From: Gemmatimonadota bacterium
Lineage (GTDB): Bacteria > Gemmatimonadota > Gemmatimonadetes > Longimicrobiales > Gaopeijiaceae
NCBI GenBank assembly: GCA_041390105.1
Contig: JAWKQO010000001.1
Span: 248,001 to 312,000, forward strand
Direction of reading: 5' to 3'
DNA: 64,000 nt
Made by a program: the position numbers and the translations under genes. The notes beneath the pieces were generated by a model. It ran no database searches, was not told where the DNA came from, and was given only the letters and a program-made list of their open reading frames with translations. This document shows, one piece after another, positions 34,338-42,684 of the stretch. Every line of letters begins with the position of its first letter. Positions within the stretch are counted from its first letter, which is position 1.

Positions 34338-34810
34338 CGGGGGGCCAGTCGCCAGTCGACGTACACGGTGGCCACCCGCTCCCCGGTCGCGTCGACGAGA
34401 TCGGCCTGCACGCGGTGTTCCGTGGGCTCGGTGACGCTCTCGGGAGGGCGTGCGTCGCTGGTCACTTGGATCAGGCCGCGCGCCTTCTTGACGTAGTCGA
34501 CCTCGAGGTGGGTGACGATGCCACGAATGCCCTGGGGCAGCGCAGCGGTCATCGCCAATCCCGAAGCCAGCTCCCCCGCGTTGGCCAGGGCGATGGCGTG
34601 GACCGAGCGGAGATGGTTGCGCACGCGCCGCCGGTCGCGCACCAGGAGCTCCACGTGACCGGGCTCGAGGACGCGGACGTCGGGTCGGATGGTCGCGGAG
34701 TAGGGCACGGCCCGCGCCAGCGCCCGATTGAAGAGCCAGCGTCCGCCGGGGAGGCGTGAGAGCCGGCGCCAGAGTTGCAGCAGCGCGACCTCCGGAGGTG
34801 CGGCGCTCAT
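34334..34810 (-). CDS. Hotdog-fold thioesterase-like protein (DUF4442)
   Basis: 158 aa. Hotdog-fold pattern: long N-terminal helix, VELLVRDRRRVRNHLRSVHA, IALANAGELASGLAMTAALP, then strands ending ERVATVYVDWRLAPR. This matches DUF4442/PaaI-like thioesterases, where the N/H-rich loop RNHLRSVHAIALANAGE is the acyl-binding helix region. Activity on acyl-CoA is likely but unproven. 55 bases after the glycosyltransferase gene and overlapping the NMO gene. Confidence 0.8.
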   Translation of the reverse strand: MSAAPPEVALLQLWRRLSRLPGGRWLFNRALARAVPYSATIRPDVRVLEPGHVELLVRDRRRVRNHLRSVHAIALANAGELASGLAMTAALPQGIRGIVTHLEVDYVKKARGLIQVTSDARPPESVTEPTEHRVQADLVDATGERVATVYVDWRLAPR

Positions 34811-34865
34811 GGCACGGGTCCCCGGGGAGCGGGTAGGGTGTCGCGGTGCAGCGGCTTCAGGACGC

Positions 34866-35948
34866 TCATGCGGTGGTCAACTCCCGGTAGAGGTCCAGCC
34901 AAGCGTCCCGGATAGGAGGCCAGCGATATTTGTCCAGCTCGGCGTGGCCGGCTCGGGTGAGGCGGGCCGCCAGCCCCTTCTCTTCCAGCAACCGCAGGGC
35001 GGCCGCGGCCAGGGCGTCGCTGTCTCCCACCGGTACCAGCAGCCCGGTACGCTCGTGTTCGACGATGTAGGGAACGCCGCCCGCGTCCGTGGAGACGAGG
35101 GGAACGCCGGTCGCGTAGCACTCGAGCACCGATCCCGGCATGTTGTCGATCCTCGGGCTCATGAGGTAGACGTCGGCTTCCTCGTACATGGTCGCGTTGC
35201 GTTCGGGGGGGACCATCCCGACAAAACGGGCATTCAATCCCAGTTCCTTCGCCATGGCCTCCAGCTCGGCGCGCTGCGAGCCGTCGTTGGCGACGACCAG
35301 CTCCGCTTCCGGATGCCGATCCTGGATGCGCCGGAACGCGCGCAGCGTGCAGGGCACGTCGTAGAGTGGCTCCAGTCCGCGGTTGTGCAGGAAGCGGGGC
35401 CGGGGGTGCTCGCGCAGTCGGAACTGGAGCTCGTCCAATGCTACCACGTTGTAGATGCAGCGTGCGGGAATGCCGAAGCGTGCGAATACGTCCACCAGGT
35501 AGTCGGACGGAGCGATCACGACATCGGCCAGCTTGATCAGGGGGACCGCCGACCGCCACGTGGACAAGTACGCCTCGGCACGACCGTCGTGGTAGTGCAG
35601 CACGCTTCGCTTGTTCAGGATGCGGGCCACCAGCAGGGCCGGGGCCGGTGCCACCATGAAGGAAAAGTACGATCCAGCGAAGATGTGCAACACGTCTGCA
35701 CGGGGGGCGGCCCACAGAAGCTTCAGCGTGAACCACGTGAAGGTTGTGACTGTGCGCACGTATTTGATCCGCTGCAACAGGCGCAGCGGACCGGGCAGCC
35801 GGGGGTTGATGGGCAGGAAGCGCAGATCCACGGAGGCCTCTGCCTCCAGGCCGCGCCGCAGGTAATCCGCCTGGACGGCCTGGCCCCCGACGATGTCGAG
35901 GGAGGTGGCCACCAGGAGCACCCGCAACGGGTCTCGCGGCTCTTGCAC
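34866..35948 (-). CDS. Glycosyltransferase family 4
   Basis: 360 aa with the GT-B fold. N-terminal acceptor domain: VLLVATSLDIVGGQAVQADY and FAGSYFSFMVAPAP. C-terminal donor domain (about 190-350): AELVVANDGSQRAELEAMAK, FVGMVPPERNATMYEEADVY, LMSPRIDNMPGSVLECYATG with the EX7E-type Glu, and VSTDAGGVPYIVEHERTGLL. It probably adds a sugar to an envelope glycan; donor and acceptor unknown. The GTG start lies three bases after the PQQ dehydrogenase stop, an unexpected operon partner. Confidence 0.92.
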   Translation of the reverse strand: MQEPRDPLRVLLVATSLDIVGGQAVQADYLRRGLEAEASVDLRFLPINPRLPGPLRLLQRIKYVRTVTTFTWFTLKLLWAAPRADVLHIFAGSYFSFMVAPAPALLVARILNKRSVLHYHDGRAEAYLSTWRSAVPLIKLADVVIAPSDYLVDVFARFGIPARCIYNVVALDELQFRLREHPRPRFLHNRGLEPLYDVPCTLRAFRRIQDRHPEAELVVANDGSQRAELEAMAKELGLNARFVGMVPPERNATMYEEADVYLMSPRIDNMPGSVLECYATGVPLVSTDAGGVPYIVEHERTGLLVPVGDSDALAAAALRLLEEKGLAARLTRAGHAELDKYRWPPIRDAWLDLYRELTTA

Positions 35949-35951
35949 CCG

Positions 35952-37904
35952 TCAGGCCCCTTCCGGCAGCGCCAACGCGACTACCTCGGAGGGATGCCCC
36001 GGCGCGCCCACCACCACCACGATGAACTGCCTTCCGTCCTGCAGGTAGCTCATGGGCACGCCCGACTGGCGGGCGGGCAGTTCGACTTCACCGACGATGT
36101 GACCGGTGCGCTTGTCGTGCGCACGAAGCTTGGTGCCGCCCGACCCGTACCCCGCGAACATGCCGCCGCCTTCGCCGGCGAACAGCAGCGTCGGGGTGAC
36201 CAGTAGGCCCCCTCGGTCGGGCCGGCCCCAGTAGCCGATCTCCACGCCGGCGAGCGCAGGATGGTCCCGCACGAATTCCGGCGCTTCACCGTTGGCCACC
36301 ATCCATCTGTGCTCGCCGGTATTGAGGTCGATGGCGGTGATGCGGCCCCAGGGCGGCTTGATGAGGGGTAGCCCCTGTGGCCCACCCCCCTCGGCCAGCC
36401 GGATGTCGGTGCGGACCGATACGAAGCGCATGGTGGACGCCTTCGATGGGCCCAGTGCGATGACCGATGGGTCCGTGGCCGACGCGACGTAGAGCACGCC
36501 GGTCTCGACGTCCAGCGCTCCCCCCGGCCAGTTGGCTCCCCCCAGGCTTCCGGGAAGCATGAGCGTGCCCTGGGAGCCACCCTCGACCTTGAGCGAGGGC
36601 GGCGTGAAGAGCGGGCCCAGACGAAAGTGGCCGGCCAGCTCCCGTGCCTCGGCGGCCAGCGCCGGCGTGAAGTCGATGAGGTCGTCCTCGCTCACGCCCT
36701 GCCGGTCGTAGGGAGCGGGGCGTGTCGGAAACGGTTGCGTCGGCGAAGTACGTTCCCCGGGGACGTCGGTCTGGGGCACGGGCCGCTCTTCGATCGGCCA
36801 CACCGGTTCTCCGGTGACGCGGTCGAACACGAACGCGAAGCCTTGCTTGGTGAGCTGGACCACCGCCTTGACCGCACGGCCGTCGACGGTGAGATCCGCC
36901 AGGATGGGTGGCGCCGGCGGGTCGTAGTCCCAGATGCCATGGTGCACCGTCTGGAAGTGCCACACGCGCTGGCCGGTGCGTGCGTCGAGGCACACGAGGC
37001 TCTGCGAGAACAGGTTGTCTCCCGGCCGGTGGCCCCCGTAGTAGTCGCCCGTGGGAGCCTCGACGGGCAGATACACGTAGCCGAGGTCCAGGTCGGCCGA
37101 GAGGGGGGCCCAGGCTGCCGCGTTGCCGGTCGTCTCCCAGGTGCCGTCCTTCCAGGTTTCGTTCCCGAATTCGCCGGGGTGGGGGATGGTGTGGAAGATC
37201 CAGACGCGCTCACCGGTGCGGACATCGTAGCCACGCACCGGTCCGGGAGCCTGCTTGGGGGCGTCCGGCGCTCCCCCGCTGGGATGGGCGGAGCCCACCA
37301 CCACGACGTCGCCCACCACCAAGGGAGGCGAGCTGGATCCGATGCGTTCGTGTTCGAGGTCGACGTCGGCGTCCAGACCCAGCCGCAGGTCCACCACGCC
37401 GGCCTGGCCGAAGGAGGGGATGGGGCGTCCCGTGGTCGCGTCCAACGCCACCAGGAAGTAGGCCGGCGTGATGACGAGGATGCGCCGCTCCCCTCCATCA
37501 CTCCAGTAGGCCACGCCGCGCCCGGAATTGTGGCGCGGCGCACTTCCGGCCCGCTCACCCTCGTCGTGCCGGTAGCGCCATAGCTCGGTGCCGCTGCCGG
37601 CATCGAGCGCCACCACACTCCGGTCCCACCCGGCGGTCAGGTAGAGCACGCCATCCACCATCAGCGGCGTTACGCGGCTGTTGACCTCCGGCTCTCCCCC
37701 CAGCTCCGTGGACGACCAGCGCCAGGCCACCTCGAGCCGATTCACGTTGGAGGCGTCGATCTGATTGATGCGTACGTACTTGGTGCTTCCCGCATCACCT
37801 CCGTAATAGGGCCAGGACCCGGAGGTGCCCGCCTGGCCAGCCAGAGGAGCCACGGTGGCGAGCCACAGCATCGGGGCGATCGGGAGGGGGAGCGACCTGC
37901 GCAT
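35952..37904 (-). CDS. Periplasmic PQQ-dependent dehydrogenase (quinoprotein glucose-dehydrogenase-like)
   Basis: 650 aa with a signal peptide (ending VAPLAGQ). An eight-bladed quinoprotein propeller is visible in repeated blades such as DGVLYLTAGWDRSVVALDAG, GYVYLPVEAPTGDYYGG, VVQLTKQGFAFVFDRVTGEP and RITAIDLNTGEHRW. HHGIWDYDPPAPPI and FTPALAAEAREL place it with membrane glucose-dehydrogenase-like enzymes, but there are no N-terminal membrane helices and no CxxCH heme site, so electrons must pass to a separate acceptor. Cofactor and sugar/alcohol substrate are inferred. First gene of the minus-strand run; diverges from the 57-aa gene at 38046. Confidence 0.9.
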   Translation of the reverse strand: MRRSLPLPIAPMLWLATVAPLAGQAGTSGSWPYYGGDAGSTKYVRINQIDASNVNRLEVAWRWSSTELGGEPEVNSRVTPLMVDGVLYLTAGWDRSVVALDAGSGTELWRYRHDEGERAGSAPRHNSGRGVAYWSDGGERRILVITPAYFLVALDATTGRPIPSFGQAGVVDLRLGLDADVDLEHERIGSSSPPLVVGDVVVVGSAHPSGGAPDAPKQAPGPVRGYDVRTGERVWIFHTIPHPGEFGNETWKDGTWETTGNAAAWAPLSADLDLGYVYLPVEAPTGDYYGGHRPGDNLFSQSLVCLDARTGQRVWHFQTVHHGIWDYDPPAPPILADLTVDGRAVKAVVQLTKQGFAFVFDRVTGEPVWPIEERPVPQTDVPGERTSPTQPFPTRPAPYDRQGVSEDDLIDFTPALAAEARELAGHFRLGPLFTPPSLKVEGGSQGTLMLPGSLGGANWPGGALDVETGVLYVASATDPSVIALGPSKASTMRFVSVRTDIRLAEGGGPQGLPLIKPPWGRITAIDLNTGEHRWMVANGEAPEFVRDHPALAGVEIGYWGRPDRGGLLVTPTLLFAGEGGGMFAGYGSGGTKLRAHDKRTGHIVGEVELPARQSGVPMSYLQDGRQFIVVVVGAPGHPSEVVALALPEGA

Positions 37905-38045
37905 GGTGAAGGAGTTCGCTGGGCTGAGGTTGTGAGGGATCCGGCGGGGTACCCACTGGATGGCCGCCACGCCGGAATCACGGGGAGCGCGTCCGACGCG
38001 GTCGAAGCGCCCCAATCGTAGATGTGCGACGGAGGAGTCGAAAGG

Positions 38046-38219
38046 ATGGACGTGCCCAAGGACGTATACCAGGCCATCGCCAACGAGATCGGCAGCGAGG
38101 ACAGCCCGGTGGGGATCGATGCCAAGAAGACCCACGTGATGATCCTGCACCAGCTCGCATTGATCCAGAAGCGACTCGACCGGATCGAGGCCCGCATGGA
38201 GGGGGAGACCAACCGATGA
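38046..38219 (+). CDS. 57-aa helical protein, unknown function
   Basis: Small soluble protein with an amphipathic C-terminal helix (ILHQLALIQKRLDRIEARME) likely to form a coiled coil. GGAGG at 38031-38035 lies about ten bases before ATG 38046; an upstream ATG at 38022 adds eight residues. Its TGA overlaps the next ATG (ATGA at 38216-38219), supporting real translation and coupling to the NTF2-like gene. Confidence 0.65.
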   Translation: MDVPKDVYQAIANEIGSEDSPVGIDAKKTHVMILHQLALIQKRLDRIEARMEGETNR

Positions 38220-38692
38220 AGGTCCGCAGTGGATTGATTCTGCTCGGAGCGCTGATCGTTGGCGCTGCCCGGCCGGCCCTGGCGCAGGACGCGGAGCACG
38301 CACCGGTCATGGCGGCCGTGGAGGGGATGTTCGACGCCATGCGCGCCAAGGACGGGGATGCGCTCCGGGGGCTGTTCCTGGAAGGTGCACGGCTGGTGTC
38401 CACCAGTCGGACCCCCGATGGCGAGCCCCGTAGTCGCATCATCGCCCTCGATGACTTCGCCAGCAACATCGCGGGCGCGACCGTCTACATCGACGAACAG
38501 ATCTGGGACGAGGAAGTCCGCGTCGATGACAATCTGGCCACGGTCTGGGTCAAGTACGCGCTCTTCGTGGACCAGCAGTTCAGTCATTGTGGCGTCGACG
38601 CCTTCCAGCTCTTCCGAACCGCCGAGGGGTGGAAGATCGTCCAGGTGGCCGACACCCAGCGTCGACAGGACTGTTGGATGCCGCCGGCCTAG
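38216..38692 (+). CDS. Secreted SnoaL/NTF2-like protein (DUF4440-type)
   Basis: 158 aa. Signal peptide ending AARPALAQ. The mature part has the NTF2-like cone pattern: VEGMFDAMRAKDGDALRGLF, ALDDFASNIAG, ATVWVKYALFVDQQFSHCGV, DAFQLFRTAEGWKIVQVADT. Such proteins are often small ligand-binding or isomerase-like; no active site can be claimed. Cysteines in SHCGVD and DCWMPP could form a disulfide. Coupled to the upstream 57-aa gene; followed by a 184-bp gap without features before the Rieske gene. Confidence 0.85.
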   Translation: MKVRSGLILLGALIVGAARPALAQDAEHAPVMAAVEGMFDAMRAKDGDALRGLFLEGARLVSTSRTPDGEPRSRIIALDDFASNIAGATVYIDEQIWDEEVRVDDNLATVWVKYALFVDQQFSHCGVDAFQLFRTAEGWKIVQVADTQRRQDCWMPPA

Positions 38693-38876
38693 CCGTTCAG
38701 CGACGCCCGCCGCGCAAGATTGTGCAGGGCCGCGCAGCGGCCTGCGCGGTCCGAACGGCGGGACCGTGGGGGCGGGCCAGCAGGAGGCACGGCGGGGCGC
38801 CATTTGCGGCGGGTCGGCCCACCCGGTCCGCGCCTTGCCACCCACGGATGGCACACGCATGCGGAGGTCACGGTCC

Positions 38877-39353
38877 ATGAGCGCTGTCCGATCCCTACCT
38901 GCCTGCCTACGCTCTGCCGCCGAAGCGGGAGGCGTACTCGATCGCCGGAGCTTCCTGGGCGATACGGCGAAGCTGGCCGTGCTGTCGGCTCTGGCCGCCG
39001 CCTGTTCGGATGTGGGTTCGCCCACTTCGGTGGGTCTCGGACAAGACGTGCTCGTCCAACTGGCCGACTATCCCGAGCTCGCTCAGGTCGGAGGTGTGGC
39101 CCGTATCGCCGGCGTGAGTCCCCCTCTGGCAGTGGTGAATCTGGGCGGTGGCACGTTCGCGGCCTTCTCGCTGGTCTGTCCCCACCAGGGAGCGACGGTG
39201 CGCTGGGTCGGCAGCGAGTTCGTCTGCCCCGAACACGGGGCCCGCTTCTCGATCGACGGTCGCTGGACCGGGGGGCAACGGACTTCGTCACTTCGTGAGT
39301 ATGCAGCCACCTACGATGATGTGGCCGGGACGGTGATCATCAGCGCGGGTTGA
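38877..39353 (+). CDS. Exported Rieske [2Fe-2S] protein
   Basis: 158 aa. Tat lipoprotein leader: LDRRSFLGDTAKLAVLSALA then ACS. The Rieske cluster motifs are CPHQGATV (CxH) and CPEHGARF (CxxH), 17 residues apart, with the rest of the small beta fold intact. It resembles stand-alone Rieske proteins rather than a bc1 subunit; no cytochrome b or c1 gene is near. Could accept electrons in the periplasm. An ATG at 38859 is an alternative start. The stop is followed at once by the MATE gene (TTGA at 39350). Confidence 0.92.
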   Translation: MSAVRSLPACLRSAAEAGGVLDRRSFLGDTAKLAVLSALAAACSDVGSPTSVGLGQDVLVQLADYPELAQVGGVARIAGVSPPLAVVNLGGGTFAAFSLVCPHQGATVRWVGSEFVCPEHGARFSIDGRWTGGQRTSSLREYAATYDDVAGTVIISAG

Positions 39354-39445
39354 CGCCGCGAGCGGGGATCGCATACTCCCGGTTCCCGACGTCTGAACCC
39401 ATCCCCACGAGGAACCGGCCCCGGCGCACGCGGGCCGCTCGCCCG

Positions 39446-40810
39446 GTGAAGCCTCAGTCCGCCCTTGTTGGAGAGCTCGTCCGCCTCGCCGCACCGGTCG
39501 CGGCGATCCAGGTGGGCATGATGGCGATGGGCGTGGTGGACACCGTCATGGTGGGGCGCTCCTCTGCCACCGACCTCGCGGCCGTCGCGCTCGGGAATCT
39601 CTACTGGTTCACGGCGGTCGTCTTCGGAATGGGCAGCCTGTTCGCACTGGACCCCCTGGTCTCCCAGGCGGTCGGTGCGGACGACCCCGAGGGCGTGGCC
39701 CGCTCGGTCCAGCGGGGCCTGGTTCTCTCGGTTCTGTTCGGATTGTTGGCGATGGGCGTGCTGCTCACCGCGGGTCCGGTCCTGCGTTGGTTGCACCAAC
39801 CCGACGACGTCATCCCGGTGGCGGTCGGCTATTGCCGGGCCGCCTTGGGAGGCGCCTGGCCCTTCCTCGCGTTCGTGGTGCTGCGCCAGACCTTGCAGGC
39901 GCTGGGCGTTCTACGGCCGATCGTGTGGGTGGTCGTCCTCGCCAATCTGCTCAACGTCCTGCTGAACTGGCTGTTGGTGTTCGGGCACGCCGGCCTTCCC
40001 GCTCTGGGGGCGGTGGGGACGGGGATCGCCTCCACGATCAGTCGCTGGGTCATGCTGGCGGGGGTGGTGGCGCTGGCGTGGGGTTCCTTGCGCCAGAGCC
40101 TCCGCCCGGTCCGCGCCGGGGTCCTGCGTGCGGGCCCCATGGCGCGCATGCTGCGCCTGGGCACTCCGGTGGGCCTGCACATGGCGTTCGAATACGGTGC
40201 GTTCGCCATCACCGGATTGCTCATGGGGGCGCTGGGCACGGTGGCGGTCGCTTCCCATCAGATCGCGCTGAACCTGGCGGCCCTCACGTTCATGGTGCCG
40301 GTCGGTATCTCGCAGGCCACGGCTGTCCTGGTGGGCCGCGCCGTGGGGCGTGGGAACGGCGAGGAGGCGGGGCGGGCCGCCCGGGCCGGACTGGCACTGG
40401 GTGGCGCGTTCATGGTCGTGTCGGCGGTCGTGTTCTTGACGGTGCCCGAGCTGCTGGCGCGTGGGTATACCGACCAGGCGGTGGTGTTGAGTCTCACCGT
40501 TCAGCTCATTCCCATCGCCGGGGTATTCCAGATCGTGGACGGGCTGCAGGTCGTGGCTGCCGGAGCCCTGCGCGGAACCGGCGATACGCGCGTCCCCATG
40601 ATCGCGGGGGCGCTCGGATTCTACGCGGTGGGGTTGCCGGTGGGCTTCGCGCTCTCCCGCAACGGCGCGGGACCACAGGGCCTCTGGTGGGGGCTGGCCG
40701 TCGGCCTCGGGGCTGTGGCGTTCTTCCTCCTCCTCCGTGTCTGGCATCGCTTCGCCGGTGACCTGGAACGGATCCAGATCGAGGAGCCGACGGGCTCGCT
40801 CGGCTCGTGA
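39446..40810 (+). CDS. MATE family multidrug/organic-cation exporter
   Basis: 454 aa from GTG 39446; a TTG at 39350, overlapping the Rieske stop, would add 32 residues. About twelve TM helices. MATE-typical segments: LVRLAAPVAAIQVGMMAMGV, VDTVMVGRSSATDLAAVALG, FALDPLVSQAVGA, LRLGTPVGLHMAFEYGAF and GISQATAVLVGRAVGRGN. These proteins export drugs and metabolites in exchange for H+ or Na+. The shorter start fits the family length; neither start has a good ribosome site. Confidence 0.93.
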   Translation: MKPQSALVGELVRLAAPVAAIQVGMMAMGVVDTVMVGRSSATDLAAVALGNLYWFTAVVFGMGSLFALDPLVSQAVGADDPEGVARSVQRGLVLSVLFGLLAMGVLLTAGPVLRWLHQPDDVIPVAVGYCRAALGGAWPFLAFVVLRQTLQALGVLRPIVWVVVLANLLNVLLNWLLVFGHAGLPALGAVGTGIASTISRWVMLAGVVALAWGSLRQSLRPVRAGVLRAGPMARMLRLGTPVGLHMAFEYGAFAITGLLMGALGTVAVASHQIALNLAALTFMVPVGISQATAVLVGRAVGRGNGEEAGRAARAGLALGGAFMVVSAVVFLTVPELLARGYTDQAVVLSLTVQLIPIAGVFQIVDGLQVVAAGALRGTGDTRVPMIAGALGFYAVGLPVGFALSRNGAGPQGLWWGLAVGLGAVAFFLLLRVWHRFAGDLERIQIEEPTGSLGS

Positions 40811-40850
40811 TCCGGTGGTACCGTTGCACGTCGCTGAATCCGCCTTCCCG

Positions 40851-41459
40851 ATGCCCATGACTCGACTTCCGCTGTTTCCGCTTCCGGTGGTGCTGCTCCC
40901 GGATGCGCTGCTGCCACTCCACATCTTCGAGCCGCGCTACCGACGGATGGTGGCGCGCTGCCTGGAGTTCGATCGTCGCTTCGGGATCGTCTTCCACGAT
41001 CCGGATCGCTCGGGGCCCTTCCTCACGGAGCGAGGGCGCGTGGGCTGTGTGGCCGAGATCCAGACCTTCGAGCTCCTGGAAGACGGGCGCTCGCTCATTC
41101 TCACGCGCGGGAGGGAGCGCTTCCAGATCCGTGCGGCGTTGGAAGCGGTGAATCCCTACTACGAGGCGGAGGTCGACGCCTACGAGGACACGGGCGCGGT
41201 GTTGCCCGCTTTTCTGGAGCGGCGCCGTACGACGTCGCTGGAGCTGTATCAGGCCGTCCTCGCGGCCTTGCCCGCCGACGGGCAGGGTCCGGATCTCGAT
41301 CCGGCCAGCGACATCTCGTTCCGGCTTGCCGCCACGCTGCAAACCGATCCGGAATGGATGCAGGCGTTCCTGCAACTGCGCTCCGAGAGCGAGCGGCTCG
41401 ACCGGCTGGACGAGGTGTTCCGCACCGTGTTGCGGGCGGGCCCCTCGGTGGACGCTTGA
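40851..41459 (+). CDS. LON peptidase substrate-binding-domain protein
   Basis: 202 aa. LPLFPLPVVLLPDALLPLHI followed by FEPRYRRMVARCLEFDRRFG is the LON N-terminal (substrate-binding) domain; LTRGRERFQIRAALEA and the helical C-terminus complete it. The AAA+ and protease domains of Lon are absent, as in the common stand-alone family. Function unsettled. Two close ATGs (40851, 40857) are possible. Lies 40 bases after the MATE gene and two before rfbC. Confidence 0.92.
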   Translation: MPMTRLPLFPLPVVLLPDALLPLHIFEPRYRRMVARCLEFDRRFGIVFHDPDRSGPFLTERGRVGCVAEIQTFELLEDGRSLILTRGRERFQIRAALEAVNPYYEAEVDAYEDTGAVLPAFLERRRTTSLELYQAVLAALPADGQGPDLDPASDISFRLAATLQTDPEWMQAFLQLRSESERLDRLDEVFRTVLRAGPSVDA

Positions 41460-41461
41460 GC

Positions 41462-42016
41462 ATGCGCCCCACGCCATTGTCGATCCCCGACGTGCTGTTG
41501 TTCGACCTGGAGCGCCACGGAGACGACCGGGGTTTCTTCGTCGAGACGTACCGTGACTCCTGGTTTCGGGACGCGGGGTTGCCCCTCGAGTTCGTGCAGG
41601 ACAACCATGCCCGATCGGGTAGAGGGGTGCTGAGAGGGCTTCACTACCAGCTGCCGCCGGCGGGGCAGGGAAAGCTGATCCGGGTGGCGCGCGGCAGGGT
41701 CTTCGACGTGGCGGTCGACGTGCGGGCAGACTCTCCCACGCTCGGTCGCTGGGTGGGCGTGGAACTCTCCGACGAGCGGCCCCAGATGCTCTACATTCCG
41801 CCCGGGTTCGCCCATGGGTACTGCGTGCTCTCCGAGGTGGCCGACTTCCTCTACAAAGTGACGGCCGAGTATGCGCCCGCGTGGGAGCGGGGCGTCCGTT
41901 GGGACGATCCTGCCATCGGGATCCAGTGGCCCCTCGCGCAGCCGACGTTGTCAGCCCGCGACGTCGCGCTGCCGGGTCTGGCCGCAGCGGAGCTGTTCGG
42001 GGGTTCTGGAGGTTGA
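41462..42016 (+). CDS. rfbC: dTDP-4-dehydrorhamnose 3,5-epimerase
   Basis: 184 aa cupin, the RmlC length. RGFFVETYRDSWFRDAG, FVQDNHARSGRGVLRGLHYQ with the catalytic His, then GKLIRVARGRVFDVAVDVR and YIPPGFAHGYCVLSEVADFL with the catalytic Tyr region are all present. It makes dTDP-L-rhamnose precursor for envelope polysaccharide. The other rml genes (A, B, D) are not in the window, so it is not in a rhamnose operon here. Confidence 0.95.
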   Translation: MRPTPLSIPDVLLFDLERHGDDRGFFVETYRDSWFRDAGLPLEFVQDNHARSGRGVLRGLHYQLPPAGQGKLIRVARGRVFDVAVDVRADSPTLGRWVGVELSDERPQMLYIPPGFAHGYCVLSEVADFLYKVTAEYAPAWERGVRWDDPAIGIQWPLAQPTLSARDVALPGLAAAELFGGSGG

Positions 42017-42051
42017 GCGGCGCGGAAGCGGCAGAACCACGGAGCGCGCAC

Positions 42052-42684
42052 GTGGAGGTCGTGCGTACCGCGCGCTATTGGGTATGGGGTCCCGCTGACG
42101 CCGCCCACACCTGGGTGGTGTTGCACGGCTACCGGCAGCTCGCGGGCCGCTTCATCCGTCGGTTTCGCGAGCTGACCGAGCAGGGAGCCCGCGTCGTGGC
42201 CCCGGAGGCACTCTCGCGCTTCTATCTCGACGACGACGGCGGACCCCACGGTCCGGACGCCAAAGTGGGCGCGACCTGGATGACGCGAGAGGATCGGGAC
42301 GTCGAGATCGCGGACTACCTGCGCTACCTGGACGCGCTGGCCCGCACACTCGATTTGGAGGGGCAGACAGGAGCCCTCACGCTACTGGGTTTCTCGCAGG
42401 GCGCCCACACGGCAGCGCGCTGGTTCACCCTGGGCGAGACACGGTTCGATCGGCTGGTCCTTTGGGGCGCGGGCTTGCCGCACGATCTGGATCTGAGCGC
42501 CCACGCGGAACGCTGGCGTGACGCCCGTGTCCTGCTCGTGCATGGGCACGCGGACCGAGCGCATTCGGAAGGCAGTCGCACCCGCGATCTTGAGCGGCTC
42601 GCCGCCGTCGGCGTGAGTCCGCACACGTTGGCGCACGGTGGCGGACACGCCATCGATGGGGAGTTGCTCAGAACTCTCCGATGA
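42052..42684 (+). CDS. Alpha/beta hydrolase, phospholipase/carboxylesterase-like
   Basis: 210 aa from GTG 42052, chosen because GGAG lies seven bases upstream; a TTG at 42013 overlapping the rfbC stop would add 13 residues. HGYRQLAGRFIRRFRELTEQ holds the oxyanion loop, LLGFSQGAHTAARW the nucleophile, LVHGHADRAHSEG the acid and LAHGGGHAIDGELL the His. It belongs with short cytoplasmic esterases (YpfH/carboxylesterase type). Its last 17 bases overlap the convergent murB 3' end. Confidence 0.86.
   Translation: MEVVRTARYWVWGPADAAHTWVVLHGYRQLAGRFIRRFRELTEQGARVVAPEALSRFYLDDDGGPHGPDAKVGATWMTREDRDVEIADYLRYLDALARTLDLEGQTGALTLLGFSQGAHTAARWFTLGETRFDRLVLWGAGLPHDLDLSAHAERWRDARVLLVHGHADRAHSEGSRTRDLERLAAVGVSPHTLAHGGGHAIDGELLRTLR

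Noticed and set aside
38693..38876. Hairpin-rich gap before the Rieske gene as a terminator
   Set aside because: GC-rich inverted segments exist but there is no stable single stem with a T run.
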